Of a DNA stretch of 64,000 bases, positions 19,679 to 29,440 are shown one piece after another. Numbering within the stretch: position 1 is the stretch's first letter; every line of letters starts with the position of its first letter. The position numbers were made by a program, and so were the translations under genes. The DNA is taken from contig QZDX01000008.1 of NCBI GenBank assembly GCA_009917555.1, forward strand, positions 62,001-126,000. The letters are read 5' to 3'. Source of the stretch: a bacterium 1XD21-13. Its GTDB lineage: Bacteria > Bacillota > Clostridia > Lachnospirales > Lachnospiraceae. The notes under the pieces are model-generated. The model was not told the DNA's origin and searched no databases. It saw only the letters and a program-made list of their open reading frames with translations.

Positions 19679-21001
19679 ATGGGGAAAATAAAGGCGGACA
19701 AAAGAATATGGATAGCTCTGGGGGCAGTTCTGTGTGTGGCTCTGCTGCTTCTGTTTACTCATCAGGGTAAAAGGAAAGAGGTAGTTCTGGAGTTCGGCAT
19801 GTTTACGGGAAGCAACTGGGATGTGGCAACGGCCAACAGCTTTGTGATCATTGACAAGGCCATTGCACGCTTTGAGGCGGAGCATCCGGGAGTGCGGATT
19901 CACTACTATAGCGGCGTTTTGAAGGAGGACTATTCCGAGTGGTTTTCCCGTAAGCTCCTGGTGGGTCAGGAGCCGGATGTATTCATGGTGCTGGGAACGG
20001 ATTTCAACCAATTTTCCTCCCTGGGCGTCATGAAGAATCTTGACGAGCTGATAGCAGGGGATGGGGACTTTGAGCCGGACAATTATTTTTCCAGCGCCTT
20101 TTGTACCGGGCAGTATGGAGGGGTTCAGTATGCCCTTCCCTATGAGACGGTGCCCACCCTTATGTTTGTAAATAAGACCCTTCTTACCAAGGAGGGGATT
20201 GCCATGCCGGACCAGGAATGGGCCTGGGAGGATCTCTATTCCATCTGTGAGAGGGTGACAAAGGATACGGACGGCGACGGGCGTTTAGACCAGTTCGGTA
20301 TTTTTAATTACGGCTGGAAGGACGCAGTATGCTCCAATGGAGGGGAGATCTTTGATTCGGACGGAATGGAGGGTCACTTTACCGACGAGCGCCTGGTGGA
20401 ATCGGTAAAATACATCCGCCAGCTAAACGATCTGAATCAGGGGCAGAAGGTGGTTCGGGAGGACTTCAACAACGGCAATGTGGCATTTATGCCTCTGACC
20501 TTTGCGGAGTACCGGACCTACAAGACCTATCCCTACAAGATCAAGCGGTACGCCAACTTCCAGTGGGACTGCATTACCATGCCGGCGGGAACCCAGGGCG
20601 ATAATCTCTCCCAGGTGGAGACCCTGCTTATGGGCATCAGCGCCAACACCAAGGAGGAGGAGCTGGCCTGGGAATTTTTGAAGCTGCTCACCTATGACGA
20701 GGAGCTGCAGACCGAGATCTTCCGCTATTCCCAGGGTGCCTCCGTGTTGAAGGCGGTGACCCAGTCCAGTGAGATGGAGAGCATTGTGCAGGAGGATATG
20801 GAGGAGGGCGACACGGTCATCAGCGGGAAGCTCTTGGGACGTGTGATTGAGGAGGGAAACATTGAGCCTCAGTTCAAAAGATATGAGCAGGCCCTGGCCT
20901 TGGCGGACAGTGAGATCAGCAATATCCTGGAAAACGATAAGACCGTAGACAGCAGCCTGAAAATCCTTCAGAGGACGATCAATAACTATTTGAGACAGTA
21001 G
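19679..21001 (+). CDS. Extracellular solute-binding protein, family 1 (sugar type)
   Basis: A 440-residue SBP_bac_1 family protein. An N-terminal hydrophobic segment at about residues 11-27 lacks a normal lipobox, so it is either a signal peptide or a membrane anchor. The mature part has ARFEAEHPGVRIHYYSG, SRKLLVGQEPDVFMVL, a YALPYETVPTLMFVNK segment and QFGIFNYG, typical of oligosaccharide-binding proteins. It is 12 bp after the response regulator and belongs to a different fold class from the two earlier binding proteins, and no partner permease of the MalF/MalG type lies nearby. It may feed a distant importer or serve as another sensor. Confidence 0.88.
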   Translation: MGKIKADKRIWIALGAVLCVALLLLFTHQGKRKEVVLEFGMFTGSNWDVATANSFVIIDKAIARFEAEHPGVRIHYYSGVLKEDYSEWFSRKLLVGQEPDVFMVLGTDFNQFSSLGVMKNLDELIAGDGDFEPDNYFSSAFCTGQYGGVQYALPYETVPTLMFVNKTLLTKEGIAMPDQEWAWEDLYSICERVTKDTDGDGRLDQFGIFNYGWKDAVCSNGGEIFDSDGMEGHFTDERLVESVKYIRQLNDLNQGQKVVREDFNNGNVAFMPLTFAEYRTYKTYPYKIKRYANFQWDCITMPAGTQGDNLSQVETLLMGISANTKEEELAWEFLKLLTYDEELQTEIFRYSQGASVLKAVTQSSEMESIVQEDMEEGDTVISGKLLGRVIEEGNIEPQFKRYEQALALADSEISNILENDKTVDSSLKILQRTINNYLRQ

Positions 21002-21002
21002 C

Positions 21003-21056
21003 AAAATGCTCTTTTTGCAGGAAAAAAGAAAATTTCTACAAAAGGAGCATTTTTTT
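21003..21056 (+). terminator. Terminator of the sugar ABC / two-component operon
   Basis: AAAATGCTC (21003-21011) with TTTTTG pairs with CAAAAGGAGCATTTT ending near 21054, followed by T. The loop is long (about 22 nt). Confidence 0.7.
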
Positions 21057-21231
21057 GTCACAGCAAGAGAATTGTTAAAAAATTCAAGAAAAATACGCCC
21101 AAATCAACGGAGAATTCCTTGTCAAACCCCAATGAAGTCTGCTATAATGAAAAATACGATTTTATTATTTCATAATGGGGAGAATGTTGTCATATTACAG
21201 AGCGGAACATTGCGGAAAGGATAGGAACTGA

Positions 21232-23112
21232 ATGAAGAAATGGGACAAGAATATTCAGCATGACATTAAAGAGGGAATTCTTCAGGGTCAGGGCGTCCGA
21301 AAACTGGGGGAGGACATTTGTTTTACAGTTGCAGTACCGGATAAAAAGACCTGCAGTTTATTGCTCTACAGAAAGGGGAGAAAAGAGCCGGAGGTCGTTA
21401 TTCCTATGGAGGGATCCGGGCAGTACGGAGATCTGCGCTCCCTGCTGGTGAAGGGGCTGCCGGCGGAAAAATATGAGTATAATTATGAGATAGACGGACA
21501 GGTGGTCACAGATCCTTATGCCTGCCGAATTGCAGGAAGAGAGAGCTTTGGAGGGCAGGTAAAGGAGGAGGATTTAAGGGGAAGAATCTGTTCCGATTCC
21601 TTTGACTGGCAGGGGGACCGTCCCTTGCGTCTGTCCTATGAGGAGATTGTCTCTTACGCCGCCCATGTGCGGGGCTTTACCAAGCATGGAACCTCCAAGG
21701 TGAAGGCAAAGGGAACCTTCGCCGGACTGAAGGAGAAGATTCCCTATCTGAAGGAGCTTGGGATCAACCAGCTTGAGCTGATGCCCATTTATGAATTTTC
21801 GGAGCTTGCCTCCATGGAGGGGCCGGAGCTTAGAAAGTATGCGCCTTTGGACGGAGGGGAGACACGGATTAATTACTGGGGCTACTCCCCCAAGGCATAT
21901 TATTTTGCTCCCAAGGCATCCTATGCGGCCACAGATAATCCCGTATGGGAGTTAAAGGAGCTGATTCGGGAGCTTCATAAAAACGGGATTGAGCTTGTTC
22001 TGGAATTTTATTTTCCAAAGGGAACAAAGGCGTCTCTGGTGCTGAGCTGTATCCGGTACTGGGTGGTGGAATACCACATTGACGGCGTACATATCAACCG
22101 GGACAATGCGCCTGTGGAGGCTCTGGCTCAGGACCCGCTCTTAAGCCATACCAAGATTTTCAGCGAGGGCTTTGCCCTGGATGAGATATATGAGGAGAAG
22201 GCAGTGCCTGCTTTTCGGAATCTGGCGGAATACAACGACGGCTTTATGCTGGATGCAAGGCGTTTCCTGAAGGGGGATGAGGGACAGCTCACCGCCTTTA
22301 CATGGCGGGCAAGGCGCAGTCCCAAGCGGCATGGGGTCATCAATTACATGGCCAACCACAATGGATTTACCCTGATGGATCTGGTGTCCTACGACGAGAA
22401 GCACAACGAGGCCAACGGGGAAGCCAACCGGGACGGCACCAATCTGAACTATAGCTGGAACTGCGGGGAGGAGGGGCCCAGCCGGAAGAAACGTCTCCTT
22501 CAGCTTCGGGGACGGCAGCTTCGCAACGCCTTTGCCATCCTTTTGTTGAGCCAGGGAATACCACTTATCTATGCCGGCGACGAGAGGGGCAATTCCCAGT
22601 CCGGCAACAACAATGCCTGGTGCCAGGACAACGAGCTCTCCTGGATTCCCTGGAAGACGGGCAAGCAGGAGACGGCCCTCCTGGAATATGTGAAGGGCCT
22701 CATTGCCTTTCGAAAGGCCCATCCCGTATTCAGGCAGAGTCGGGAGCTTCAGATGATGGATTACCTTTCCTGTGGCTACCCGGATGTGTCCTACCACGGG
22801 AAGCAGGCATGGTTCGGAGATTTTGAGAACTACAGCAGAAGCGTGGGCATTCTGTATGCAGGCGACTATGTGGAGACAGGTGCGGAGGAAGGAAAGAAGG
22901 ACGATTTCTTCTATGTGGCATATAATATGCATTGGATGCCCCACGAGTTTGCCCTGCCCGCACTTCCCGGAGACTGCCGGTGGCGGATTGCCCTGGACAC
23001 GGGACGGGAAGGGGCGCAGAGCATCTACCCGGAGGGACAGGAAGTGATTTTGGAGGAGCAGCGGCAGGTTACGGTGCCGGAGCGCACGATCCTGGTGCTG
23101 GTAGGAAAGTAG
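21232..23112 (+). CDS. GlgX/isoamylase-like GH13 protein with altered catalytic motifs
   Basis: A 626-residue protein. It has an N-terminal CBM48-like domain (residues about 15-105), a GH13 barrel related to glycogen debranching enzyme (NYWGYSPKAYYFAPKASYA, EANGEANRDGTNLNYSWNCG), and a C-terminal beta domain. The active-site regions are abnormal. Region I reads LEFYFPK where relatives have DVVYNH. Region II reads IDGVHINRDN where GlgX has VDGFRFDLA, so both the Arg and the nucleophile Asp are lost. Region IV reads NHNGFTL instead of AHDGFTL. Only the region III Glu (FSEGF) seems kept. The frame is intact and long, so this may be a glycan-binding pseudoenzyme. It starts at ATG 21232, with a GGAAAGG site. 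Confidence 0.8.
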   Translation: MKKWDKNIQHDIKEGILQGQGVRKLGEDICFTVAVPDKKTCSLLLYRKGRKEPEVVIPMEGSGQYGDLRSLLVKGLPAEKYEYNYEIDGQVVTDPYACRIAGRESFGGQVKEEDLRGRICSDSFDWQGDRPLRLSYEEIVSYAAHVRGFTKHGTSKVKAKGTFAGLKEKIPYLKELGINQLELMPIYEFSELASMEGPELRKYAPLDGGETRINYWGYSPKAYYFAPKASYAATDNPVWELKELIRELHKNGIELVLEFYFPKGTKASLVLSCIRYWVVEYHIDGVHINRDNAPVEALAQDPLLSHTKIFSEGFALDEIYEEKAVPAFRNLAEYNDGFMLDARRFLKGDEGQLTAFTWRARRSPKRHGVINYMANHNGFTLMDLVSYDEKHNEANGEANRDGTNLNYSWNCGEEGPSRKKRLLQLRGRQLRNAFAILLLSQGIPLIYAGDERGNSQSGNNNAWCQDNELSWIPWKTGKQETALLEYVKGLIAFRKAHPVFRQSRELQMMDYLSCGYPDVSYHGKQAWFGDFENYSRSVGILYAGDYVETGAEEGKKDDFFYVAYNMHWMPHEFALPALPGDCRWRIALDTGREGAQSIYPEGQEVILEEQRQVTVPERTILVLVGK

Positions 23113-23116
23113 GAAT

Positions 23117-23683
23117 ATGAAGGCTTGGAAGCACTTTTGCACGATCACTCATCACAGGATGCTTGTGATGAAATACTGTTTTAAAATCGGCCTTTACTGG
23201 CAGGGGCTGACCCATGATTTGTCGAAATATTCCCCGTCAGAATTTTGGCCGGGGTGCCGGTATTATCAGGGCTACCGAAGCCCCAACAATGCGGAGCGTG
23301 AGAGTAAGGGCTATTCCTCCGCCTGGCTTCACCACAAGGGGAGGAATAAGCACCACTATGAGTACTGGATTGACTACAGCTTAAAGAAGGGTATGGAGCT
23401 GGCAGGCATGAAGATGCCGCCAAAATATGTGGCGGAGATGATGATGGATCGCATAGCGGCCTCCCGAATCTACAAAGGGGAAGCCTACGATCAGCATCAG
23501 CCTCTGGCCTACTACGAGCAGGGCAAGGAAGCCTATGTGATCCATGAGGAGACACAGGCTCTTTTGGAGTACCTGCTTCGCATGCTGTCCAGCCAGGGGG
23601 AGGAAAAAACCCTGGCCTATATCCGCCGGAATCTGGTGGGGAAAAAAGAATATCCGAATTTCAAGAAAAAAAGAGGGAAATGA
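23117..23683 (+). CDS. DUF5662 family protein
   Basis: A 188-residue soluble protein rich in His and Tyr. Conserved stretches are KHFCTITHHRMLVMKYCFKIG, LTHDLSKYSPSEFW and SSAWLHHKGRNKHHYEYW, which match the DUF5662 family common in Clostridia. The HD/HH pairs suggest metal binding, but no activity is established. It starts 4 bp after the GH13 gene and about 70 bp before dgt. Its role is unknown. Confidence 0.85.
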   Translation: MKAWKHFCTITHHRMLVMKYCFKIGLYWQGLTHDLSKYSPSEFWPGCRYYQGYRSPNNAERESKGYSSAWLHHKGRNKHHYEYWIDYSLKKGMELAGMKMPPKYVAEMMMDRIAASRIYKGEAYDQHQPLAYYEQGKEAYVIHEETQALLEYLLRMLSSQGEEKTLAYIRRNLVGKKEYPNFKKKRGK

Positions 23684-23756
23684 GAACGGACGCAGAATAA
23701 ATATAATAGAGGCAGTTTTTTGAACAAGGATTCAACAGGATCGAAAGGAGCGGCCT

Positions 23757-24800
23757 ATGACGATTCGTGAGAGTACGGAGCAGTGGGAGCAGGAGTATTT
23801 GAGCCCCTATGCGGCATTCAGCGTGAATTCCAGGGGAAGGGATGTAAGGGAAGAGCCCTGCGATATCCGGCCCGTGTATCAGAGGGATCGGGATAGGATT
23901 CTGCACTGTAAGTCCTTCCGCCGCCTGAAGCACAAGACCCAGGTATTTTTGACGCCGAGAGGGGATCACTACCGGACCAGGCTTACACACACCCTGGAGG
24001 TAGCTCAGACCGCCAGAACGGTTGCCAAGGCCCTGAGACTGAATGAGGATCTGACAGAGGCCATTGCCTTAGGCCACGATCTGGGCCATACGCCCTTTGG
24101 ACATGCCGGGGAGAGGGCCCTTAATAAGCTGTGCTCCAGAGGCTTTACCCACTACGAGCAGAGTGTCCGGGTGGTAGAGCGGCTGGAAAAGCAGGGAAAG
24201 GGGCTGAATCTGACCTGGGAGGTCCGGGACGGGATTCGCAATCACAGGACAAGCGGCAGCCCGGCCACCTTAGAGGGGCAGATTGTGCGCTTTGCGGATA
24301 AGATTGCCTATATCAATCACGATATTGACGACGCAATCCGGGCCGGAATTCTGGAGGAGGCGGATATTCCGCGGGAATACCGGGACATCCTGGGACATTC
24401 CACCAGAGAGCGGCTGAATACGCTGATTCACGACATTGTGCTGCAGAACGTGGACTGGCTTAAGGAGAAGCCTGCAAAGGAAGAGCCGGGAGAGCAGAGG
24501 CTTCGCATGTCAGCGGAGGTGGGAGGAGCCATGCAGGATCTGAGGAGCTTTATGTTTAAGAACCTGTACACCAACCCCATAGCCAAGAGCGAGGAGGTCA
24601 AGGCCCAGGAGCTTTTGGAGGCGCTTTTTTCCTATTATATGGAGCATCCCCAGGAGATGTCGGAGGAGTTTTTGGAGATGCTTTATCAGGAGCATGAGGA
24701 GAAGGAAATTGTGGTCTGTGATTACATATCCGGCATGACGGACCAGTATGCCATTTACAAGTTCAACGAGTACTTTATTCCCAAGGCGTGGAGTATTTAG
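23757..24800 (+). CDS. dgt: Deoxyguanosinetriphosphate triphosphohydrolase-like protein
   Basis: A 347-residue HD-superfamily protein. It has RRLKHKTQVF, DHYRTRLTHTLEVAQ and the metal-binding HD motif ALGHDLGHTPFGHAGERAL at about residues 105-120, then FADKIAYINHDIDD. The family hydrolyses dNTPs (dGTP in E. coli) to nucleoside and triphosphate. Bacterial relatives of this shorter class often have broader or unknown dNTP specificity. It sits upstream of dnaG and rpoD, a frequent order in Firmicutes. The start at ATG 23757 follows GAAAGGAG. Confidence 0.93.
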   Translation: MTIRESTEQWEQEYLSPYAAFSVNSRGRDVREEPCDIRPVYQRDRDRILHCKSFRRLKHKTQVFLTPRGDHYRTRLTHTLEVAQTARTVAKALRLNEDLTEAIALGHDLGHTPFGHAGERALNKLCSRGFTHYEQSVRVVERLEKQGKGLNLTWEVRDGIRNHRTSGSPATLEGQIVRFADKIAYINHDIDDAIRAGILEEADIPREYRDILGHSTRERLNTLIHDIVLQNVDWLKEKPAKEEPGEQRLRMSAEVGGAMQDLRSFMFKNLYTNPIAKSEEVKAQELLEALFSYYMEHPQEMSEEFLEMLYQEHEEKEIVVCDYISGMTDQYAIYKFNEYFIPKAWSI

Positions 24801-24869
24801 ACTGGCATGGGAATGGCTTTCAGGTGAGGATAACCGCTGCTGGGATGGCGGAACCGGGACGGGTGTTTT

Positions 24870-26633
24870 ATGTATTATTCGGAAGACTTGATCGAAGAAA
24901 TTCGTCTAAAAAATGATATTGTGGATGTGATATCCGGGTACGTGCGCCTCAGAAAGCAGGGGGGCAGGTACTTTGGACTCTGTCCCTTCCACAGTGAGAA
25001 ATCCCCCTCCTTTTCCGTGTCGGGAGAGAAGCAGATGTATTACTGCTTTGGCTGTCACGCAGGGGGAACCGTATTTAACTTTTTGATGGAATATGAGAAT
25101 TATACTTTTCCCGAGGCTGTGAAGCATCTGGCAGATCGTTGCGGTGTGGATCTGCCGGAGATGGAGTATTCGGAAGAGGCAAGGAAGCAGGCGGACATAA
25201 AGAGCCGGCTTCTGGAGATCCATAAAAAGGCGGCCAGGTTCTATTACTATCAGCTGAAGCAGGAGAGCGGAAGGGATGCCTACGAGTATCTGAAAAACAG
25301 GGCTCTTACCGATGACACAATCCGCCGGTTTGGGCTGGGGTATTCCGGCAGATACAATGGCCAGCTCTACAAGTACTTAAAGCAGGAGGGCTATTCGGAC
25401 GAGCTTTTGAGGGATTCGGGTCTCATCACCATGGACGAGAGGCGGGGGGCCTATGATAAGTTCTGGAACCGGGTGATGTTTCCCATTATGGACGGCAATA
25501 ACCGGGTGATTGGATTCGGAGGCCGGGTCATGGGAGATGCCAAGCCCAAGTACCTGAATTCCCCGGAAACAAAGATTTTTGATAAAAGCCGGAACCTCTA
25601 TGGCCTCAACCTGGCTAGGAGTGCCAGGAAGTCCAACATGATCATTTGTGAAGGCTATATGGATGTGATCGCCCTTCACCAGGCCGGTTTTAATCAGGCG
25701 GTGGCCTCCCTTGGGACAGCCTTTACCCCCCAGCAGTCTCTTCTGTTAAAACGGTTCACCCAGGAGGTGCTTCTGACCTATGACAGCGATGAGGCAGGCA
25801 CTAAGGCGGCTCTTCGGGCAATTCCCATTTTGAAGGAGGCGGGCCTCTCCGTAAGGGTCATCAACATGAAGCCCTATAAGGATCCGGACGAGTTTATCAA
25901 GGCTCTGGGAACCGAGGCTTTTCAGCAGCGGATAGACGAGGCCAAGAGCAGCTTTCTTTTTGAAATAGAGGTTCTGGAGCGAGGCTTTAACCTGAAGGAC
26001 CCGGCAGGAAAGACCGCATTTTTTGATCAGATGGCCAGGAAGCTTCTGGAATTTTCGGATGAGCTGGAGCGGAATAACTACATAGAAACTCTTTCCGGAC
26101 AGTATCACATCGGCTATGAAGCGCTTCGGAAAAAGGTCAATCAGATGGGGCTTACCTTAGGAGGGGCCCGACCGGTGGAGCGGCCCAGGAATGTGTCCAC
26201 CCATAAAAAGGAGCAGGAGGACGGCATCGACGTTTCCCAAAAGCTTCTGCTTACCTGGATGATTTCTGATCCCGTTTATTTTCGGGAGATCCGCCGTTAT
26301 GTGACGCCGGAGGATTTTACGATTCCTCTCTACAGCCAAATTGCAGGAATGCTTTATGAGCAGCAGGAGAGGGGAGAGGTGAATGCCGCCCGGATTGTGA
26401 GCACCTTTGAGGATTCCGAGGAGCAAACCAAGGCAGCGGCTGTCTTTAATGCGGAGCTTCAGGCGGACACAAAGGAGGAGCTTGGGAAGGCCCTGAGGGA
26501 AACCATTTACAAGGTTCTGAAAAATGCCCTGGAAAAGAAAGCAAAAGAATTGAATCCTACGGATATGGCGGGCCTGCAGGAGGTAGTACGGCGCAGGCGT
26601 CAATTCGAGAAACTGCATATTTCTCTGGATTAA
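24870..26633 (+). CDS. dnaG: DNA primase
   Basis: A 587-residue primase of normal length. It has an N-terminal CHC2 zinc domain (CPFHSEKSPSFSV, then YYCFGCHAGG), the RNA polymerase core with TOPRIM motifs (IICEGYMDVIALHQAG and LTYDSDEAG), and a C-terminal helicase-binding region. It makes RNA primers for lagging-strand replication. It belongs to the macromolecular-synthesis cluster with rpoD, which starts 38 bp downstream. The start is at ATG 24870. Confidence 0.97.
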   Translation: MYYSEDLIEEIRLKNDIVDVISGYVRLRKQGGRYFGLCPFHSEKSPSFSVSGEKQMYYCFGCHAGGTVFNFLMEYENYTFPEAVKHLADRCGVDLPEMEYSEEARKQADIKSRLLEIHKKAARFYYYQLKQESGRDAYEYLKNRALTDDTIRRFGLGYSGRYNGQLYKYLKQEGYSDELLRDSGLITMDERRGAYDKFWNRVMFPIMDGNNRVIGFGGRVMGDAKPKYLNSPETKIFDKSRNLYGLNLARSARKSNMIICEGYMDVIALHQAGFNQAVASLGTAFTPQQSLLLKRFTQEVLLTYDSDEAGTKAALRAIPILKEAGLSVRVINMKPYKDPDEFIKALGTEAFQQRIDEAKSSFLFEIEVLERGFNLKDPAGKTAFFDQMARKLLEFSDELERNNYIETLSGQYHIGYEALRKKVNQMGLTLGGARPVERPRNVSTHKKEQEDGIDVSQKLLLTWMISDPVYFREIRRYVTPEDFTIPLYSQIAGMLYEQQERGEVNAARIVSTFEDSEEQTKAAAVFNAELQADTKEELGKALRETIYKVLKNALEKKAKELNPTDMAGLQEVVRRRRQFEKLHISLD

Positions 26634-26671
26634 GGATAAAATACTAACAAGTTATGGAAGGATGGAACAGC

Positions 26672-27775
26672 ATGGAAGAAAACATGGTAAAGTTTGAGGA
26701 GAAGTTAAAAGAGCTTCTGGCTATGGCAAAGAAAAAGAAGAATATCTTGGAATACCAAGAGATCAGTGACTTTTTCCATGACATGGAACTGGATGCAGAG
26801 CATTTCGAGAAGATCCTGGAATACCTGGAAGCCCACAATATTGACGTGCTCCGGATTACCAGTGATGATGACGATGATGAGATCATCCTCACAGATGAGG
26901 ATGAGGTTGATGTTGAGCAGATCGATCTTTCCGTACCGGACGGTGTCAGTATTGAGGACCCTGTGCGCATGTATTTAAAGGAAATTGGTAAGGTTCCCCT
27001 CCTGAGTGCGGAGGAGGAGATAGAGCTGGCGAAACGGATGGAGCTGGGAGATGAGGATGCCAAGAAGCGTCTGGCAGAGGCTAACCTGCGTCTGGTGGTC
27101 AGTATTGCCAAGCGCTATGTGGGGCGCGGCATGCTTTTCCTGGATCTGATTCAGGAGGGCAATCTGGGACTCATTAAGGCCGTGGAGAAGTTTGACTACC
27201 GCAAGGGCTATAAGTTCAGTACCTATGCCACCTGGTGGATTCGCCAGGCCATTACCAGAGCCATTGCGGATCAGGCAAGGACTATTCGGATTCCTGTGCA
27301 TATGGTGGAGACCATCAACAAGCTGATTCGGGTATCCCGCCAGCTTCTGCAGGAATTGGGAAGGGAGCCCTCCCCGGAGGAGATTGCGGAGGAGATGCGG
27401 CTTCCGGTGGAGCGTGTCCGGGAGATTCTGAAGATTTCCCAAGAGCCGGTTTCTCTGGAGACGCCCATTGGCGAGGAGGAGGACAGTCATCTTGGAGACT
27501 TTATTCAGGATGACAATGTACCGGTGCCCTCTGACGCGGCGGCATTTACGCTGTTAAAGGAGCAGCTGGTGGAGGTGCTAAGCACTCTGACGGATCGGGA
27601 GCAGAAGGTTTTGCGCCTGCGCTTTGGTCTGGACGATGGACGAGCCCGCACCCTGGAAGAGGTGGGAAAGGAGTTTAATGTAACAAGAGAGCGTATCCGG
27701 CAGATTGAGGCCAAGGCCCTTCGGAAGCTCCGCCACCCAAGCCGCAGCAGAAAGCTGAAGGATTATCTGGATTAA
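26672..27775 (+). CDS. rpoD: RNA polymerase primary sigma factor (sigma-A/RpoD)
   Basis: A 367-residue housekeeping sigma factor. It has an acidic region 1.1, region 1.2 ([17 protein letters not shown]), region 2 ([24 protein letters not shown] and [14 protein letters not shown]), region 3, and region 4.2 ([20 protein letters not shown]). It recognises TTGACA/TATAAT promoters such as those before groES and guaB. ATG 26672 is chosen because GGAAGGATGG lies about 9 bp upstream; the in-frame ATG at 26654 lacks a site and would add six residues. It follows dnaG in the same operon and trmK follows at once. Confidence 0.97.
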   Translation: MEENMVKFEEKLKELLAMAKKKKNILEYQEISDFFHDMELDAEHFEKILEYLEAHNIDVLRITSDDDDDEIILTDEDEVDVEQIDLSVPDGVSIEDPVRMYLKEIGKVPLLSAEEEIELAKRMELGDEDAKKRLAEANLRLVVSIAKRYVGRGMLFLDLIQEGNLGLIKAVEKFDYRKGYKFSTYATWWIRQAITRAIADQARTIRIPVHMVETINKLIRVSRQLLQELGREPSPEEIAEEMRLPVERVREILKISQEPVSLETPIGEEEDSHLGDFIQDDNVPVPSDAAAFTLLKEQLVEVLSTLTDREQKVLRLRFGLDDGRARTLEEVGKEFNVTRERIRQIEAKALRKLRHPSRSRKLKDYLD

Positions 27776-27776
27776 A

Positions 27777-28505
27777 ATGATGAAGCTGTCAAAACGAATG
27801 GAACGGGTGGCCGGGATGGTTACGGAGGGCAGCCGTGTGGCTGATATCGGCACGGATCATGCCTATATACCCATTTATTTGTGTGAAAACAAACGGATTT
27901 CTTCTGCCATTGCCATAGACCGAAATTCCGGTCCCCTGGAGCGGGCCAGGGAGCACATTCTGGAAGCGGGCCTTTCTGCGTACATAGAGGTGAGACTTTC
28001 CAACGGGACCGCAAGGCTTGAGCCGGGGGAGGCAGATACGCTGCTCCTGGCCGGGATGGGCGGTCTGCTGATGGAGCGTATTCTGGGGGAAAGGGACGAG
28101 ATTCTGTCAGGGACTAAGGAGCTGATTTTGCAGCCTCAGTCAGATGTCGTCGATCTTCGGCAGTGGATCCATATGAAGGGGTGGGAGATTGTGTGCGAGG
28201 ATATTGTCCTTGAGGGCGGGAAATTTTATCCCATGATGAAGGCCGTACAGGGACCCTATCGCTCCTACAACGTTTACGAATATCATTATGGTCGGCTGGA
28301 TCTTCAGCAGAGTCTTCCGGTCCTTGAGAAATATATAGAAAAGCATCTTCAAACACAGAAAGCGATTTTAGAGAGTATCCTGGCACGTGGGAAGGACAGG
28401 CTTGTCACCGCCGAGGAGTTTGCAAGGCGGGATATCAAATTTATTCAGAAGGCTCTGGATAACTGCAGGGAGGAGATGCGGCTTCGCAGAGAGAAAGGGG
28501 AGTGA
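27777..28505 (+). CDS. trmK: tRNA (adenine(22)-N1)-methyltransferase
   Basis: A 242-residue Rossmann methyltransferase of the TrmK/YqfN family. It has the SAM motif VADIGTDHAYIPIYL at about residues 22-36, then LLLAGMGGLLMERIL and LQPQSDV. It methylates A22 of certain tRNAs. It begins one base after the rpoD stop codon and overlaps the Nif3-like gene by 4 bp, the conserved rpoD-trmK-nif3 order of Firmicutes. Confidence 0.94.
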   Translation: MMKLSKRMERVAGMVTEGSRVADIGTDHAYIPIYLCENKRISSAIAIDRNSGPLERAREHILEAGLSAYIEVRLSNGTARLEPGEADTLLLAGMGGLLMERILGERDEILSGTKELILQPQSDVVDLRQWIHMKGWEIVCEDIVLEGGKFYPMMKAVQGPYRSYNVYEYHYGRLDLQQSLPVLEKYIEKHLQTQKAILESILARGKDRLVTAEEFARRDIKFIQKALDNCREEMRLRREKGE

Positions 28506-29284
28506 ACTGGGTGATAAGATGTCAGGATTTGATTGAGAAAATAGAGGAGCGGTATCCCAGGATATATGCCTGTGACTGGGATAATGTAGGGCTTCTGGTT
28601 GGAGACCGGGAGCAGAAGGTTGGGACGGTATACATCGCCCTGGATGCCACGGATGCTGTGATTGATGAGGCTCTAAAGGCAGGAGCGGATTTCCTGCTGA
28701 CCCATCATCCTATGATTTTTGGCAGTATCAAGTCTGTGACCACGGATGACTATGTGGGAGAGCGTCTGGTTCGTATGATTCGGGGAAATGTCTCTTATTA
28801 TGCCATGCATACCAATTACGATGTGATGGGAATGGCATCCCTTGCGGCCTCTTATCTGGAGCTTGCGGATACCTTTGTGTTGGAGGAGGTCTTTGACGGG
28901 GAGGGAATCGGACGGGTGGGAAGCCTGCCGTCGTCTATGACATTGAAGGAATGTGCGGAGCTTGTGAAGGAGCGTTTTCACCTTCCCAATGTAAAGGTTT
29001 TTGGGGATTTGAATAAGATAGTAAGGATAGCGGCCCTGTCGCCGGGGGCAGGGAAGAGCATGGCAAAGCCAGCGCTCCTGTCGGGGGCGGATGTGCTGAT
29101 TACCGGGGATATTGATCACCATACGGGAATTGATATGGAGGACTGCGGCCTGGCTATCATTGATGCGGGGCATTATGGGATTGAGCATATTTTTATTGAG
29201 GATCTGAAGGGCTTTGTGGAGAGGAATTTCCCGGAGCTTACGGTTTACACGGAGGCGGTGCGGCAGCCGTTTGTGGTGATTTAG
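28502..29284 (+). CDS. Nif3-like dinuclear metal-centre protein
   Basis: A 260-residue Nif3/YqfO family protein of the short form. It has the metal-ligand motifs DWDNVGLLVGD near the start, LLTHHPMIFGS at about residues 60-70, and GDIDHH plus GHYGIEHIF near the end. The family forms hexamers with two metals per subunit; its role is poorly defined although GTP cyclohydrolase-like function has been proposed. GTG 28502 overlaps the trmK stop by 4 bp. Confidence 0.93.
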   Translation: MNWVIRCQDLIEKIEERYPRIYACDWDNVGLLVGDREQKVGTVYIALDATDAVIDEALKAGADFLLTHHPMIFGSIKSVTTDDYVGERLVRMIRGNVSYYAMHTNYDVMGMASLAASYLELADTFVLEEVFDGEGIGRVGSLPSSMTLKECAELVKERFHLPNVKVFGDLNKIVRIAALSPGAGKSMAKPALLSGADVLITGDIDHHTGIDMEDCGLAIIDAGHYGIEHIFIEDLKGFVERNFPELTVYTEAVRQPFVVI

Positions 29285-29440
29285 ATAAGGGTGTAGTGAT
29301 AAGCTAATTACGGAACTGGAAACAGCAGGCTCCCCGAAGTGCATAGAAGGATTTGCGAACGCATGCTTTTGCGGTCAGAAATTCTTCTGGTAGAGATGCA
29401 CGGAGAGGGAGACTGCGGGACTGGAATGGGAGGATAGGGT

